Source: Planctomycetota bacterium
Lineage (GTDB): Bacteria; Planctomycetota; UBA1135; UBA2386
Length of the DNA stretch: 64,000 nucleotides
Assembly (NCBI GenBank): GCA_016872675.1
Contig: VGZG01000007.1
Span: forward strand, 1 to 64,000
Direction of reading: 5' to 3'
The notes under the pieces: generated by a model
What the model saw: the letters and a program-made list of their open reading frames with translations, nothing else
What the model was told of the DNA's origin: nothing
The model's database searches: none
Translations under genes and position numbers: made by a program
In this document: in pieces, positions 1-11,151 of the stretch
Layout: the number at the start of each line of letters is the position of its first letter
Position numbering within the stretch: position 1 is the first letter of the stretch

Positions 1-1892
1 AGCGGGCCGTCGTGCTGCACCAGCGCGAGGATCGCCGGCGGCAGGTCGGTGCCGTCGTCGCTGCCGGTGACGGCGAAGAACTCCATGCGCTTGGCGGTCA
101 ACTCGCCAGAGCGCCCGAAGTGCATTTGCGCCGTCAGGTGGCGCGCGTCGGGCGGCAGCGGCTCGGCGAAGGTCGCGGTCAGGTGCACCGGGCCGTCGGC
201 GGCGAGGTCCGGCATCCAGCCGCTGCGCGCCGGCGTGTCGAGCGCGCCCTCGGGGCGGTCGCCGCCGTCGTCGCTCTCCTGCCAACTGCTCGCGGTCACG
301 CGCGCGATCGGCGTCATCTCGTAGAGGTTGACCTGGTCGCTGGGCACCGTGCCGACGCTGACCGACAGGCACGTCAGCGCGAACGTGCGCTTGCCGTCCT
401 TGCCACCGCCCCAGCCCCAGCCTTCGGCGGGCTTGCTCGGGTCGGTGTGCATGACGACGCGCAGGCCGGTGATCGGCGCATCGGTCGCCGGCAGCTCCAT
501 CGCGACGTCGAACGCCAGCGCCGACATCGGCCGGTCGACCACCGCGTACTGCGCGTCGGCGATGCGGAAGCCGCTGCCGGTGTTCGGCGTGCTGATCATC
601 GTCGGCGTGCAACCGTGCAGCGCCAGGTCCTTGCCGCGCGCAGCGAGGCGCGTCCGTTGCTCGGCGGCCCACGCATCGACGACCGCAAGCGCAGGCGCTG
701 CGAGCTGCGCCTGCAGCGTGGCAATGCGCGCACGCAGCGCGTCCTCTTCGCCGGTCGGCAGCGTGGAGCCGACGTCGATCGTCGGTGGCGCGTTGTGACC
801 GCCGTCGCCGCCGTGCGCCGGCTCGCTCGTTTGGTTGAAGAACGCGAACAGCCCGTAGTACTCGTGCTGCGAGATCGGGTCGTACTTGTGGTCGTGGCAC
901 TGGGCGCAACCGATGGTCAGGCCGAGCACCGCTTCGCCGAAGGTCTTGGCGCGATCGACGCCGTAGTTGACGAGGTTTTCCTCGGCGATCGTGCCGCCCT
1001 CGTGCGTGATCATCGCGTTGCGCTGGAAGCCCGTCGCCGTGCGCGCCGCGTCGTCGGTGTCGGGAAGCAAGTCGCCGGCCAGTTGTTCGACGAGGAAGCG
1101 GTCGAACGGCTTGTTGGCGGCGAACGCGGCGATCACCCAGTCGCGCCACAGCCACATGTGCCGACCGCCGTCGATCGAGAAGCCGTTGGTGTCGGCGTAG
1201 CGCGAGGCGTCGAGCCACGGCAGCGCGAGGCGCTCGGCGCAGTGCGGGCTCGCCAGCAGGCGGTCGACCGCGCGCTCGTAAGCGTTCGGCGCGTCGTCGG
1301 CGATGAAGGCGGCGACCTCGTCGGCGGTCGGCGGCAGGCCGGTGAGGTCGAGGCTCACTCGGCGCAGCAGCGTCGCGCGGTCGGCTTCACCGTTCCACGC
1401 GCGGCCCTGGGCGCGCAGCGGCGCGCGCACGAAGGCGTCGATCGGCGTCGTTGCATCCGCGATGGGCAGGGCCGGCGGCGTTACGGCGACCGGCGGCACG
1501 AACGCCCAGTGCGCGGCGTACGGCGCGCCGGCGAGGATCCACTGGCGCAGCCGTTCCTTCTGCTCGGGCGCGAGCGGTTTGTGCGCCTCCGGTGGCGGCA
1601 TCACCTCGTCGTCCGCAGTCGCATTGATGCGCTGCCACAGTGCGCTCGCGGCCGGATCACCCGGCACGATCGCTGCGCCGCCGTCGCGGGCGGCGAGCGC
1701 GTCCTCCCGGCGGTCGAGCCGGAGGTCGGCCTTGCGCGCGCCAGCGTCGGGGCCGTGGCAGGCGTAACAGTGCGCCGCCAGCATCGGCCGGACGTCGCGC
1801 GTGAAGTCGGCGGCCCCGGTCTGCGCTGGCGATGTGGCGGCCGCGGCGAGCGCGAAGGGCACAGCAAGGCAGCGTCGGGACGAGCGAGGCAT
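1..1892 (-). CDS. Secreted DUF1549/DUF1553 (PSD1-type) haem-motif protein, C-terminus off window
   Basis: The frame is open from ATG 1892 to the window edge (about 630 codons) with no stop, so the C-terminus lies outside. The N-terminus has a basic then hydrophobic Ala-rich signal peptide ending near AQ-T. A CYACHGPD cytochrome-c-type motif follows (Cys42, Cys45, His46), then a PPPEAHKPL segment like the Met-ligand region of planctomycete cytochromes. The DUF1549 part includes LRRVSLDLTGLPPTADEV and DASRYADTNGF. The motif CAQCHDHKYDPISQHEYYG, near residue 345, is a hallmark of this family. The remainder should be DUF1553. The family is abundant in planctomycetes. The biochemical role is not established; it is probably periplasmic and often sits beside sulfatase-type degradation genes, none of which are visible here. 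Confidence 0.9.
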   Translation of the reverse strand, partial: MPRSSRRCLAVPFALAAAATSPAQTGAADFTRDVRPMLAAHCYACHGPDAGARKADLRLDRREDALAARDGGAAIVPGDPAASALWQRINATADDEVMPPPEAHKPLAPEQKERLRQWILAGAPYAAHWAFVPPVAVTPPALPIADATTPIDAFVRAPLRAQGRAWNGEADRATLLRRVSLDLTGLPPTADEVAAFIADDAPNAYERAVDRLLASPHCAERLALPWLDASRYADTNGFSIDGGRHMWLWRDWVIAAFAANKPFDRFLVEQLAGDLLPDTDDAARTATGFQRNAMITHEGGTIAEENLVNYGVDRAKTFGEAVLGLTIGCAQCHDHKYDPISQHEYYGLFAFFNQTSEPAHGGDGGHNAPPTIDVGSTLPTGEEDALRARIATLQAQLAAPALAVVDAWAAEQRTRLAARGKDLALHGCTPTMISTPNTGSGFRIADAQYAVVDRPMSALAFDVAMELPATDAPITGLRVVMHTDPSKPAEGWGWGGGKDGKRTFALTCLSVSVGTVPSDQVNLYEMTPIARVTASSWQESDDGGDRPEGALDTPARSGWMPDLAADGPVHLTATFAEPLPPDARHLTAQMHFGRSGELTAKRMEFFAVTGSDDGTDLPPAILALVQHDGP

Positions 1893-1976
1893 CCGCGCAC
1901 GATAGGTCGCTCGGCCGATCGCGCCATCGCTGCGGCGGCGGGCACGAAGTCGTGACGATTCGACCGACGAGACGCC

Positions 1977-2441
1977 GTGGCTCGCCCCGTGGCGCGTGGC
2001 GCGTATGCTGTATGGCCAGTGTTCGCGATCCTTCCGTCCCTCGGCTGGCAGGAGATGTTCCTGCTCATCGTGATCGGGTTGCTGCTCTACGGCCGCAACC
2101 TGCCGCAGGCGGGCCGCACGTTCGGTCGCTTCGCAGCGCAGCTCAAGCGCGGCTTCCAGGACTTCAAGGACCAGATGGACCGCGACGAGGCGGTCCGCGA
2201 GATGCGCAAGACGCTCGACGAGACCAAGCGCGAGATGGCGCGCGCGGCCGCCGTGCCGAGCGCGCTCGCCAGCCCGGCGGGCACGGTGCGCGAGCTCGCG
2301 CGCGAGGCGCTGACCGCGCCGGTCGAGGACACGACCGCAGACAGCGACGTCGCCGATGAGCCCGCACCGCCGCAGCCGCCTCCGGCCGACAAGGACCCCT
2401 ACGCCGACCGCCGCGAAGACCACGGCGCACAGCCGTCGTGA
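1977..2441 (+). CDS. tatA: Twin-arginine translocase TatA/TatB-like protein
   Basis: The fold is a short N-terminal membrane helix (GWQEMFLLIVIGLLLYG), a hinge (RNLP), then an amphipathic helix (GRTFGRFAAQLKRGFQDFK), the TatA/B pore architecture. The tail from about residue 75 is charged, Ala/Pro-rich and probably disordered. The family forms the Sec-independent channel that exports folded, often cofactor-loaded proteins. A Tat client is visible in the window: ActB carries an SRRGFLG motif. The GTG at 1977 gives 154 aa, but GTG 2019 (starting VFAILPSLGW) places the helix at the usual distance from the N-terminus and may be the true start. No clear ribosome site separates the two. TatA and TatB cannot be distinguished here, and no tatC is present in the window. 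Confidence 0.82.
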   Translation: MARPVARGAYAVWPVFAILPSLGWQEMFLLIVIGLLLYGRNLPQAGRTFGRFAAQLKRGFQDFKDQMDRDEAVREMRKTLDETKREMARAAAVPSALASPAGTVRELAREALTAPVEDTTADSDVADEPAPPQPPPADKDPYADRREDHGAQPS

Positions 2442-2860
2442 GCCGCCCGCAGCCGATCGAATCGCTGCTGTGTGTGACGGCGACGCCGGCGAGGGCGAAG
2501 GCGCTGCTGGCGACGCTGATGGCCGCTGGCGTCCCGGCCCGCACCGACGGCGAGGCGCTGGCCGACGAGTACGCCGCGAGCATGCGGTTGTTGAACCTGC
2601 TGGGCACCAAGGTCTATGTGCCGACGGCGAGCCTGGCGCTGGCGCGCACGATCACGCAGCCGCAGGCGGTCGACGACGACGAGTTGACGCGTCTGGCGCT
2701 GGCTGCTGACGATCCGGAGACGCCGCCCGACGGCGGCAGCGAGTCGATGCGGCTCGCGGTCGTCTCGCCGAGGACAGGCAGCCGCTGGCTGTTGGCGTTG
2801 GTCTACGTCCTGCCCGTGTTGGCGGCGGCGATTGCCGCCGCGGTCACTTCTTCGGCGTGA
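2438..2860 (+). CDS. Small DUF2007-like protein with C-terminal membrane anchor
   Basis: The 140-aa product starts at a GTG that overlaps the tat gene stop (GTGA), so the two are translationally coupled. Residues 5-75 look like the DUF2007 putative signal-transducing fold: a beta strand, a helix with ARAKALLATLMAAGVPARTD, then a strand and VPTASLALAR, in the pattern of a compact ferredoxin-like domain. A single hydrophobic segment at the extreme C-terminus (WLLALVYVLPVLAAAIAAAV) would make it a tail-anchored membrane protein. The function is unknown in the family; coupling to tat suggests co-expression only. It runs into the convergent MshEN gene, and the two ends overlap by 17 bases (2844-2860). 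Confidence 0.6.
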   Translation: MSRPQPIESLLCVTATPARAKALLATLMAAGVPARTDGEALADEYAASMRLLNLLGTKVYVPTASLALARTITQPQAVDDDELTRLALAADDPETPPDGGSESMRLAVVSPRTGSRWLLALVYVLPVLAAAIAAAVTSSA

Positions 2861-3488
2861 ACGTCGGCCGGAATGGCGCGGCCGGCTTCTTGCGCGCTTC
2901 GCTGATCGCCGCGTCGCCGGCGTCGAAGATGCTCATCCACTCCGCGTCGCCGGCCTTGCCCAAGCCGCCGGCCGGCGGCGCGGACGCGCGCTTCTTGGCT
3001 TCCTCTTCGCGGCGGTGCGAATCGAGCTCTTGCCACTCCCTGTAGTCATTGAACAGGTCGCCGAGGACCTTCTTGTTCTCGGAGATCAGGCCGACGTAGG
3101 GGAACAGCTCGCAACCGTTCTCCTTCTGGATGCGCTGCAGCTCGTCGAAGGTGAGCATGACCGGCATCGCCACGCAGACGATGTCGCCGAAGACGTCGAG
3201 CGGCACCAGCGTGTGCTTGAACAGCAGCTCCTTCGGCAGGCGCTTCTTGGCTTCTTCGTCGATGGCGTAGTTACCAGCCATCAGGAACGGCAGGTTGAAG
3301 TGCTCGGTGACGATCTTGGCCAGGTCCCACTCGGTGATGTGGCCGCCGGCGACCAACGCCTGCACGAACTGCTCGCCGGCGCGGTCCTGCGCGCACAAGG
3401 CCTCGGTGATGACATCGCTGGCGACGGCGCCGCGCTCCGTGAGGATCTCCGCCAGGCGGACCGATGTGATCTTCTCGATGCCCTTCAC
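2844..3488 (-). CDS. Stand-alone MshEN (GspE N-terminal-like) domain protein
   Basis: The 214-aa product opens with a typical MshEN/T2SSE-N layout: RLAEILTERGAVASDVITEAL, then a second helical repeat, then AKIVTEHFNLPFL and KELLFKHTLVPLDVFGDIVCVAM, as in the N-terminal domain of type II secretion and type IV pilus ATPases. In GspE and MshE these domains bind cyclic di-GMP or partner proteins. No Walker motifs and no ATPase domain follow, so it is not a secretion ATPase. The C-terminal third is lysine/alanine-rich (EEEAKKRASAPP) and probably disordered. The start is GTG 3488. A regulatory or adaptor role is inferred from the fold only. Confidence 0.65.
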   Translation of the reverse strand: MKGIEKITSVRLAEILTERGAVASDVITEALCAQDRAGEQFVQALVAGGHITEWDLAKIVTEHFNLPFLMAGNYAIDEEAKKRLPKELLFKHTLVPLDVFGDIVCVAMPVMLTFDELQRIQKENGCELFPYVGLISENKKVLGDLFNDYREWQELDSHRREEEAKKRASAPPAGGLGKAGDAEWMSIFDAGDAAISEARKKPAAPFRPTFTPKK

Positions 3489-3551
3489 CTGCGGAGCATC
3501 GGCCGGCGCGACGGTCGGCCTTTAGGCTGCGTTGCCGGTGCCGTGGACGAT

Positions 3552-5054
3552 TCAGCTGTACTCGGCGAACGTCGCGACGGCATGGGCGGTGAGCACGATC
3601 GCCATGCCCGCGACGATGGCCCGGTCAACCGCCAGGCCGACGTCGGCGCTCGAACGCTTGGGGCCGGCGCCAAGGTGCCAACAGGCGACTGCAACCAGGA
3701 AACCAGATAGCGCCGCCTTGCCCAATACGACGGCGGCATCGCGGCCGGTGATGGCGGCAAACCAGGCGTGCACGAAACCGCCGGCTGGGGTGCCTGACGC
3801 GGCGGCAGCGGCGAGGAGTCCGGCAAAGGTCGCAGCGACACAGGCAACCACGGTGAGCACGGGCATGCCGACCGCCATGCTCCAGACCAGCGGCGTCAGC
3901 AGTAGATTGGCGGGCTGCGCCCCCATCATCTGTAGCGCCGCGATCTGGTTGGTGCGCTTCATCGCGCCCAGCCGCGCCGCCGCCCCGGCAACGACACGGG
4001 CGCAGAAGAAGAAGCCGGCGAGCAGCGGCACGAGCACGGCGAGTGCGACCTTGCCGGTGCCGGTCAGCAGCGCCGACTCCATGCCGCCGTGCAGCGGGTT
4101 GTTCTTCAGCGCGAAGAATGTTGCCAGGCCGCCGAGCACGCCGCCGCCGAGAGCCACGAACGGCGCTGGCTCGACGCAGGCGCGCCAAGTTGCCCGCGCG
4201 ACCTCGCCGAGTTCGAGCGGTGGCAACCGGCGGATGGCTTCGAGCAGCGACTCGCTGAACGCAGCGGCTTGTGACAGCAGCGTGCGCAGGCCGTGCAGCG
4301 TCTCCGAAGCCTCGCTGGCGCCGGCGCCCGGCGGTGGCGCAGTGTCGGCTGACGTCGGTTCGTAGCCGGGGCCTTCGAGCCGCAGCGTGCGGCGCGCGCG
4401 GTCGAGCACCAGCGCGCCGTCGAGTCTGCCGGCGAACGCCGGTAGGTCGTGCGTGATGACGAGCGTGGTGCGGCGCGGATCTTGGTCATGCGCATCGCGC
4501 AGCAGCGCAGCGATGGCGCGCGCGCCGGACGGATCGAGGCCGGCTGTCGGCTCGTCGCACAGCAACAGCCGCGGCGACGACGCCAGCGCGCGCGCGACCG
4601 CGAGGCGCTTGCGCATGCCGCCGGAAAGCCGCGCGATTTCGTCGGGCGCGTGTTCGAGGCCAACCTGCGCTAGCAGGCCAGCAGCCAGAAGCGGCGAGCG
4701 GTCGGCTAGCCGCAGCGCCAGCTCGACGTTGGCGCGCGGTGAACGTTCGTCGAGCAGGCCTTCGTCCTGCAGAATCGCCGCGACGTCGCCTCGTAAAGCC
4801 GGCGGGAAGCCGGCCGCGAACGACTGGCCGAGCACGACGAGGTCGCCGTCGACACGCGGCGCGGCTTCGCGCGGCTCGACGAGGCCGGCGAGCAGGCGCA
4901 GCACCGACGACTTGCCGCCGCCGGACGCGCCGACGAAGGCGTAGAAGCCGTGCGCTGGCAGCGCGAGGTCGACGCCGTGCAGCAGCATCTCCTCGCAACC
5001 GGCGCGCCGGTGCGCGAGGCCGAAGCTAGCGAAGGTGATCGCCGCGTCGGTCAC
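3552..5054 (-). CDS. MlaF-MlaE fusion: lipid ABC transporter ATPase and permease in one chain
   Basis: The 500-aa chain has two parts. Residues 1 to about 235 are an ABC ATPase with Walker A GASGGGKSS (about 42-50), signature LSGGMRKRLAVARAL, Walker B LLLCDEPTAGLDP and the switch histidine in LVITHD, closest in style to MlaF. Residues about 255-500 are hydrophobic and carry the MlaE permease hallmark (VVAGAAARLGAMKRTNQIAAL followed by QMMG). In Mla-type systems these are separate proteins that move phospholipids with an MCE partner. The MCE partner here is the gene immediately upstream, which overlaps this start by 4 bases (ATGA). The acidic/Pro-rich linker (about 228-250) looks like a true interdomain tether, not a frameshift artefact. 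Confidence 0.88.
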   Translation of the reverse strand: MTDAAITFASFGLAHRRAGCEEMLLHGVDLALPAHGFYAFVGASGGGKSSVLRLLAGLVEPREAAPRVDGDLVVLGQSFAAGFPPALRGDVAAILQDEGLLDERSPRANVELALRLADRSPLLAAGLLAQVGLEHAPDEIARLSGGMRKRLAVARALASSPRLLLCDEPTAGLDPSGARAIAALLRDAHDQDPRRTTLVITHDLPAFAGRLDGALVLDRARRTLRLEGPGYEPTSADTAPPPGAGASEASETLHGLRTLLSQAAAFSESLLEAIRRLPPLELGEVARATWRACVEPAPFVALGGGVLGGLATFFALKNNPLHGGMESALLTGTGKVALAVLVPLLAGFFFCARVVAGAAARLGAMKRTNQIAALQMMGAQPANLLLTPLVWSMAVGMPVLTVVACVAATFAGLLAAAAASGTPAGGFVHAWFAAITGRDAAVVLGKAALSGFLVAVACWHLGAGPKRSSADVGLAVDRAIVAGMAIVLTAHAVATFAEYS

Positions 5055-6550
5055 AGGCCTTGCGGCCGCAGTTCGGCCGGGACGCGATGCAGCCAGACGA
5101 CGTTGACGAGCGACGCCGCGCCATCGGTGACGGCAGCACGGTCGGCGGCGACGACGACGGCGCGCGCCTTGCCGTCGCCGATGAACACGGCGCCGAGTGC
5201 TTCGGGCTGCAACGCCGTGTTGCCGATCGCGACCGGGGCGAGCGGCGTGCCGTCCGGGCCGACGCGGCGCACGATGCCGGGCGCCTGGGGCGAGACGAGG
5301 TCGTCGGCGAAGGCCAGCCGATCCGCCGCCGTGCCGACGAGGTCCGGCGGCGCGCCGTCGAGCACCAGCGCGGCGAGGTCGCTGGCGTCGGGGTCGACCC
5401 AGACGCGGCCAGCGCGCAGCACGGCGCCGCCCGGCAGCACGACCTTGATCTGCTCGTCGGCGATCTCGGGCTCACCATAGCCATCCGGCTCGGTGTAGCT
5501 GGCGTCGACGAGGCTGCGCGCGGTGATCACCACGGCGCGACCGCTGCGGTCGACGTACAGCAGGCCGCTGCCCGCGCGGCGGATGTCGTCGTCGGGCGAG
5601 AACGTGTCCTTCTCGACTGCCGCGTAGACGACGCGCACGACGACGACGCCGTCGTTGCCGGTCGCTGGCTTCGCCACAGCCGGCGCGCTCTTCACGGCGC
5701 TGGCCGGCACCGGCGCAAGCTCGAAGTCCGGGCGGTTGGCCGCCGCGGCGGCGCGATGGCCGTCCGGGACCAGCACGCCAGCTCCCGGCTCGACGTGGTA
5801 GCCAACGAACGGCGACAGCAGCGAAGCCGCGTCCTGCACGGTGAAGCCCGACAGCAGGGCGCCGCTGAGCTGCGGCCGCGCGATCCAGAACACCGCCTTG
5901 TCGGTGACCGTGGCGCGGTGCTCGCGCGCGATGCGCAGCGCGACTTCGACATGGCTGCCGTCGGCGGCGAGCGCCACGCTGCGCACGTCGCCGGTGGCGA
6001 CCCCGCGGTGCACGACCGGCGAGCCCGGGCGCAGGCCGTGGTTCTCGGGCACGAGCAGGGTCATCAGCAGGTCGCCGTGGCTCGCCGGCTCGAGGCTCTC
6101 GGAGTCGGTGGGCGGACGTTCGCGGCCGGTGATCAAGCTGCCCGGCGGCAGCGGTGAGCCGCGCGGGCTCGGCGTGGCGAACGCGACGTAGGCGTCGCGC
6201 ACCAGCGTGTCGAGGCCCGACAGGCCGTCGGCGAGGCCGCCAAAGCGCGGCGTGACGATCCAGAAGGCGCTGCCGACGCACGCGTGCGCGGCGGCGGCCG
6301 GCTCGATCAGGACTTGAACGACTGCCTTGTCGCCGTCGGGCGAGAGCGCGACCGCGCGCACGACGCCGACGGCGACGCCGCGATGGCGCACGATGGCGCC
6401 GGGGCGCAGGCCGCGGGCCTCGCGGAACTCGACCTGCAACGCCACGCCGGGTTGTTCATCGAGGTTGCGAAGCGCGCGCTGCAGCCAAAGGCCGCCGAGC
6501 GCGGCGGCGAGCAGCGTCAGCAGACCGAGAAGGTAGCGGAGGCGGTGCAT
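5051..6550 (-). CDS. MCE (MlaD/PqiB-like) lipid-transport protein with degenerate trypsin-like C-terminal domain
   Basis: The start chosen is ATG 6550, giving 499 aa that open directly with a membrane anchor (residues 5-24); the open frame upstream is not protein-like. Two MCE domains follow, about 35-128 (VEFREARGLRPGAIVRHRGV) and about 158-262 (LLVPENHGLRPGSPVVHRG), each with the PqiB-like SGLDTL/SGFTVQD tail. After a Pro/Ala linker, residues about 302-490 resemble an HtrA/S1 beta-barrel: GSGLLYVDRSG, VVITARSLVDA, IKVVLPGGAVLRAGRV, DPDASDLAALVL. The position of the catalytic His (normally NxHVV) is Ser-Leu and no GNSGGP serine motif is present, so it is probably inactive. It would act in the periplasm as the substrate-binding partner of the fused MlaFE encoded next. 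Confidence 0.82.
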   Translation of the reverse strand: MHRLRYLLGLLTLLAAALGGLWLQRALRNLDEQPGVALQVEFREARGLRPGAIVRHRGVAVGVVRAVALSPDGDKAVVQVLIEPAAAAHACVGSAFWIVTPRFGGLADGLSGLDTLVRDAYVAFATPSPRGSPLPPGSLITGRERPPTDSESLEPASHGDLLMTLLVPENHGLRPGSPVVHRGVATGDVRSVALAADGSHVEVALRIAREHRATVTDKAVFWIARPQLSGALLSGFTVQDAASLLSPFVGYHVEPGAGVLVPDGHRAAAAANRPDFELAPVPASAVKSAPAVAKPATGNDGVVVVRVVYAAVEKDTFSPDDDIRRAGSGLLYVDRSGRAVVITARSLVDASYTEPDGYGEPEIADEQIKVVLPGGAVLRAGRVWVDPDASDLAALVLDGAPPDLVGTAADRLAFADDLVSPQAPGIVRRVGPDGTPLAPVAIGNTALQPEALGAVFIGDGKARAVVVAADRAAVTDGAASLVNVVWLHRVPAELRPQGL

Positions 6551-6722
6551 CGTGCGGTCGTCCTCGTGGCCGTCCTTGCGGGCGAGGGCGTCCTGGATTC
6601 GCGGAACGACACCAGTTGGTGCCGTTCGCCCGCGTTGGCGATGCAGTAGGGTCGCTCGTTTCGTCGCTTCGTTGCCACGGGCAGGAGGTAGCGCCTCGCC
6701 CCGTATCGTCGCCAACCAATCG

Positions 6723-9477
<2,755 letters not shown>

Positions 9478-9491
9478 GGTCGGGGATCCGA

Positions 9492-10586
9492 TCAGGCGCC
9501 GCTGATTGGCATGACGATGTAGGTGAACGCCTCGCCGAGCGTGAACTTCGCCGGCATCGAGTCGTCCGACATGTCGAGGCGGATGGTGTCGAGTTGACAA
9601 ACGCGCAGCGCCTCGAGGATGTAGTCGGGGTTGAAGTTGATGCTGCCACCAGACCCCTTGACTACGGCGTCGATGGTCACGTCGGCGCGGCCGCGCGATG
9701 AGTTGTCAGCGGTCATGCGCAGCGACTGCTCGCCGATCTCGAACCGCACGACGCGCATGTCCGAGGAGCACAACACCGACGACCGTCGTAGGGCGCCTTC
9801 GAGCACCGCCCGCGTAATCTCGACCGTGGTATCGGCCGACTTCGGCACGACACCCTCATAGTCAGGGAAGCGCGTCTCCAGCAGTTGGCTGACCAACTGG
9901 GCCTTGCCGGTGACGAAGACGATCTGCTTGTCGCCAACCTCGATGCTCAAAGTCTCCTTGCTGCCTTCGGAGAGGGCGCGGGCCAGGGTATTGAGCGCGC
10001 GCAGCGGAACGACCACCTTGCATTCGGCCTTGGTCGGAACGGTGGCATAGCTGATGGCAAGGCGACGGCCGTCTGTCGCCACCATGCGGACCGTGCCAGC
10101 GCTGGCGTCCAGCAGGACGCCGTTGATGGCGTAGCGGGTCTCCTCGCGAGCGGCGGCGAAGGCGGTCTCCTGGATCATCCGGAGCATCCTGCCGACCTCG
10201 ATTTCGATTCTCTTGCCACCCTTCACCTTGGCTTCGTCTGGAAACTGAGCTGGGTCTTCCCCCAGCAGCACGAAGTTGCCGCCACCGCTCTCGATCCGGC
10301 AGCGTTGATCGGTGCTCTCCAGGGTGACCGTGGGGTCGCTGAGTTCACGTAGCAAAGCGCCCGTCTCGCGGGCCGGGAGGAGCACACTGCCCTTCTTGGA
10401 GACCTTGACTGAGTCCAGCTCGACGCGAGCGGCCATCTCGAGGTCTGTCGCGAACAACGTGATGCCGTTGTCGCTCGAGCGCACCAGGAAGTTGTGCAGG
10501 ATCGGCTTAGTGGTCTTCGCCGGAACAACGGAGGAAACGACGTTCACGGCTTCCTGCAGCGCCGTGCGGTCACAGAGGATCTTCAT
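9492..10586 (-). CDS. dnaN: DNA polymerase III sliding clamp, beta subunit
   Basis: The 364-aa chain has normal clamp length and the expected three repeated domains. Recognisable stretches include the N-terminus MKILCDRTALQEAVNVVSSV, the domain 1 strands TLFATDLEMAARVEL, the segment VRMVATDGRRLAISY in domain 2, and the C-terminal end FTYIVMPISGA, which matches the conserved MPM(R/S)-type carboxyl tail near the peptide-binding pocket. It encircles DNA and tethers polymerase III and many repair enzymes. It is the first gene of the dnaN-dciA-gyrB run. No good Shine-Dalgarno precedes ATG 10586. A GAGAGAA/TTCTCTC inverted repeat sits about 90 bases upstream. Confidence 0.96.
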   Translation of the reverse strand: MKILCDRTALQEAVNVVSSVVPAKTTKPILHNFLVRSSDNGITLFATDLEMAARVELDSVKVSKKGSVLLPARETGALLRELSDPTVTLESTDQRCRIESGGGNFVLLGEDPAQFPDEAKVKGGKRIEIEVGRMLRMIQETAFAAAREETRYAINGVLLDASAGTVRMVATDGRRLAISYATVPTKAECKVVVPLRALNTLARALSEGSKETLSIEVGDKQIVFVTGKAQLVSQLLETRFPDYEGVVPKSADTTVEITRAVLEGALRRSSVLCSSDMRVVRFEIGEQSLRMTADNSSRGRADVTIDAVVKGSGGSINFNPDYILEALRVCQLDTIRLDMSDDSMPAKFTLGEAFTYIVMPISGA

Positions 10587-10672
10587 CGTTCGCGTTCGAC
10601 AGGTCTCAGATCAGGGTTGGCAGCGGCGCGTGCAGCGGGCTGCGCGACACACGACACAGTGAGGTAGTTAGA

Positions 10673-10689
10673 GAGAGAAATCTTCTCTC
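10673..10689. promoter_or_regulatory. Perfect inverted repeat upstream of dnaN
   Basis: GAGAGAA (10673-10679) is separated by ATC from TTCTCTC (10683-10689), an exact 7-bp dyad. It lies about 87-103 bases upstream of the dnaN start codon. It could be an operator or a small hairpin in the 5' leader; no T-tract follows, so it does not look like a terminator. Confidence 0.35.
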
Positions 10690-11097
10690 GTCCACCACTC
10701 TCCGTGCCGTCACGAGTCGGGAAGGTTAGCGGTCGAAAGGCCACCAAAAGAGGAGAAATGGCTGTTCCAAGGCGATCTCCAGGTCTGGAAAACCGGCCGA
10801 AAAACGACTCGAAAAGCGCTCGCATTTTCGACAACCAGAACGGCAGCCGGGACCGCTGCCGCGAACCCACGAACAGTCGTGCACACGGCTCCGCGGAAAG
10901 CCCACGGATCGCCCCACGGGAGTACACAGGTCTTTGGACGCTTGCAGCCGCCGCATCTCGCGGCGCGGCGCGGTGGTGAAACCTATGCGTCAAAAGATCC
11001 GGCGCCGGCACAGACGCGGGGACGACCGGCACGCCCGACGAGGGCGACGACGCGGCGAGTGCGCGAGCAGCCCAGGACGCGGCCCCCCCAGGCGCAA

Positions 11098-11130
11098 CAG
11101 CGGCCCCCAGAAGCGATCCTAGGGCCGCTG
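11098..11130 (-). terminator. Probable dnaA transcription terminator hairpin
   Basis: CAGCGGCCC (11098-11106) is exactly complementary to GGGCCGCTG (11122-11130), giving a 9-bp GC-rich stem with a 15-base loop. It begins 22 bases beyond the dnaA stop codon in the direction of dnaA transcription. There is no convincing U-tract, which is common in GC-rich genomes. Confidence 0.45.
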
Positions 11131-11151
11131 GACGACTACCCGGGGCGAGTC

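Larger units (their letters stand above)
10587..11151. other. 565-bp dnaN-dnaA intergenic region, candidate replication-origin or regulatory region
   Basis: This is the longest gene-free stretch in the window and it separates dnaA from dnaN, which in many bacteria are adjacent or flank oriC. It is patchily A-rich at about 10,650-10,830 (CCACCAAAAGAGGAGAAATGG, CGAAAAACGACTCGAAAAGC) compared with its surroundings. No sequence close to the consensus DnaA box TTATNCACA was found on either strand; the nearest are weak (TCGTGCACA, GAGTACACA). The region holds a perfect 7-bp inverted repeat upstream of dnaN and a probable dnaA terminator hairpin. No coding sequence was convincing. The origin assignment is an inference from gene context only. 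Confidence 0.35.

Noticed and set aside
12-1955. Long plus-strand open frame of 647 codons
   Set aside because: It is antisense to the DUF1549/DUF1553 gene. The translation is Arg/Ala/Val-rich without any domain, a GC-rich third-position artefact.
10587-11151. DnaA boxes for a firm oriC call
   Set aside because: The best matches to TTATNCACA have three or more mismatches, so only a candidate region is reported.
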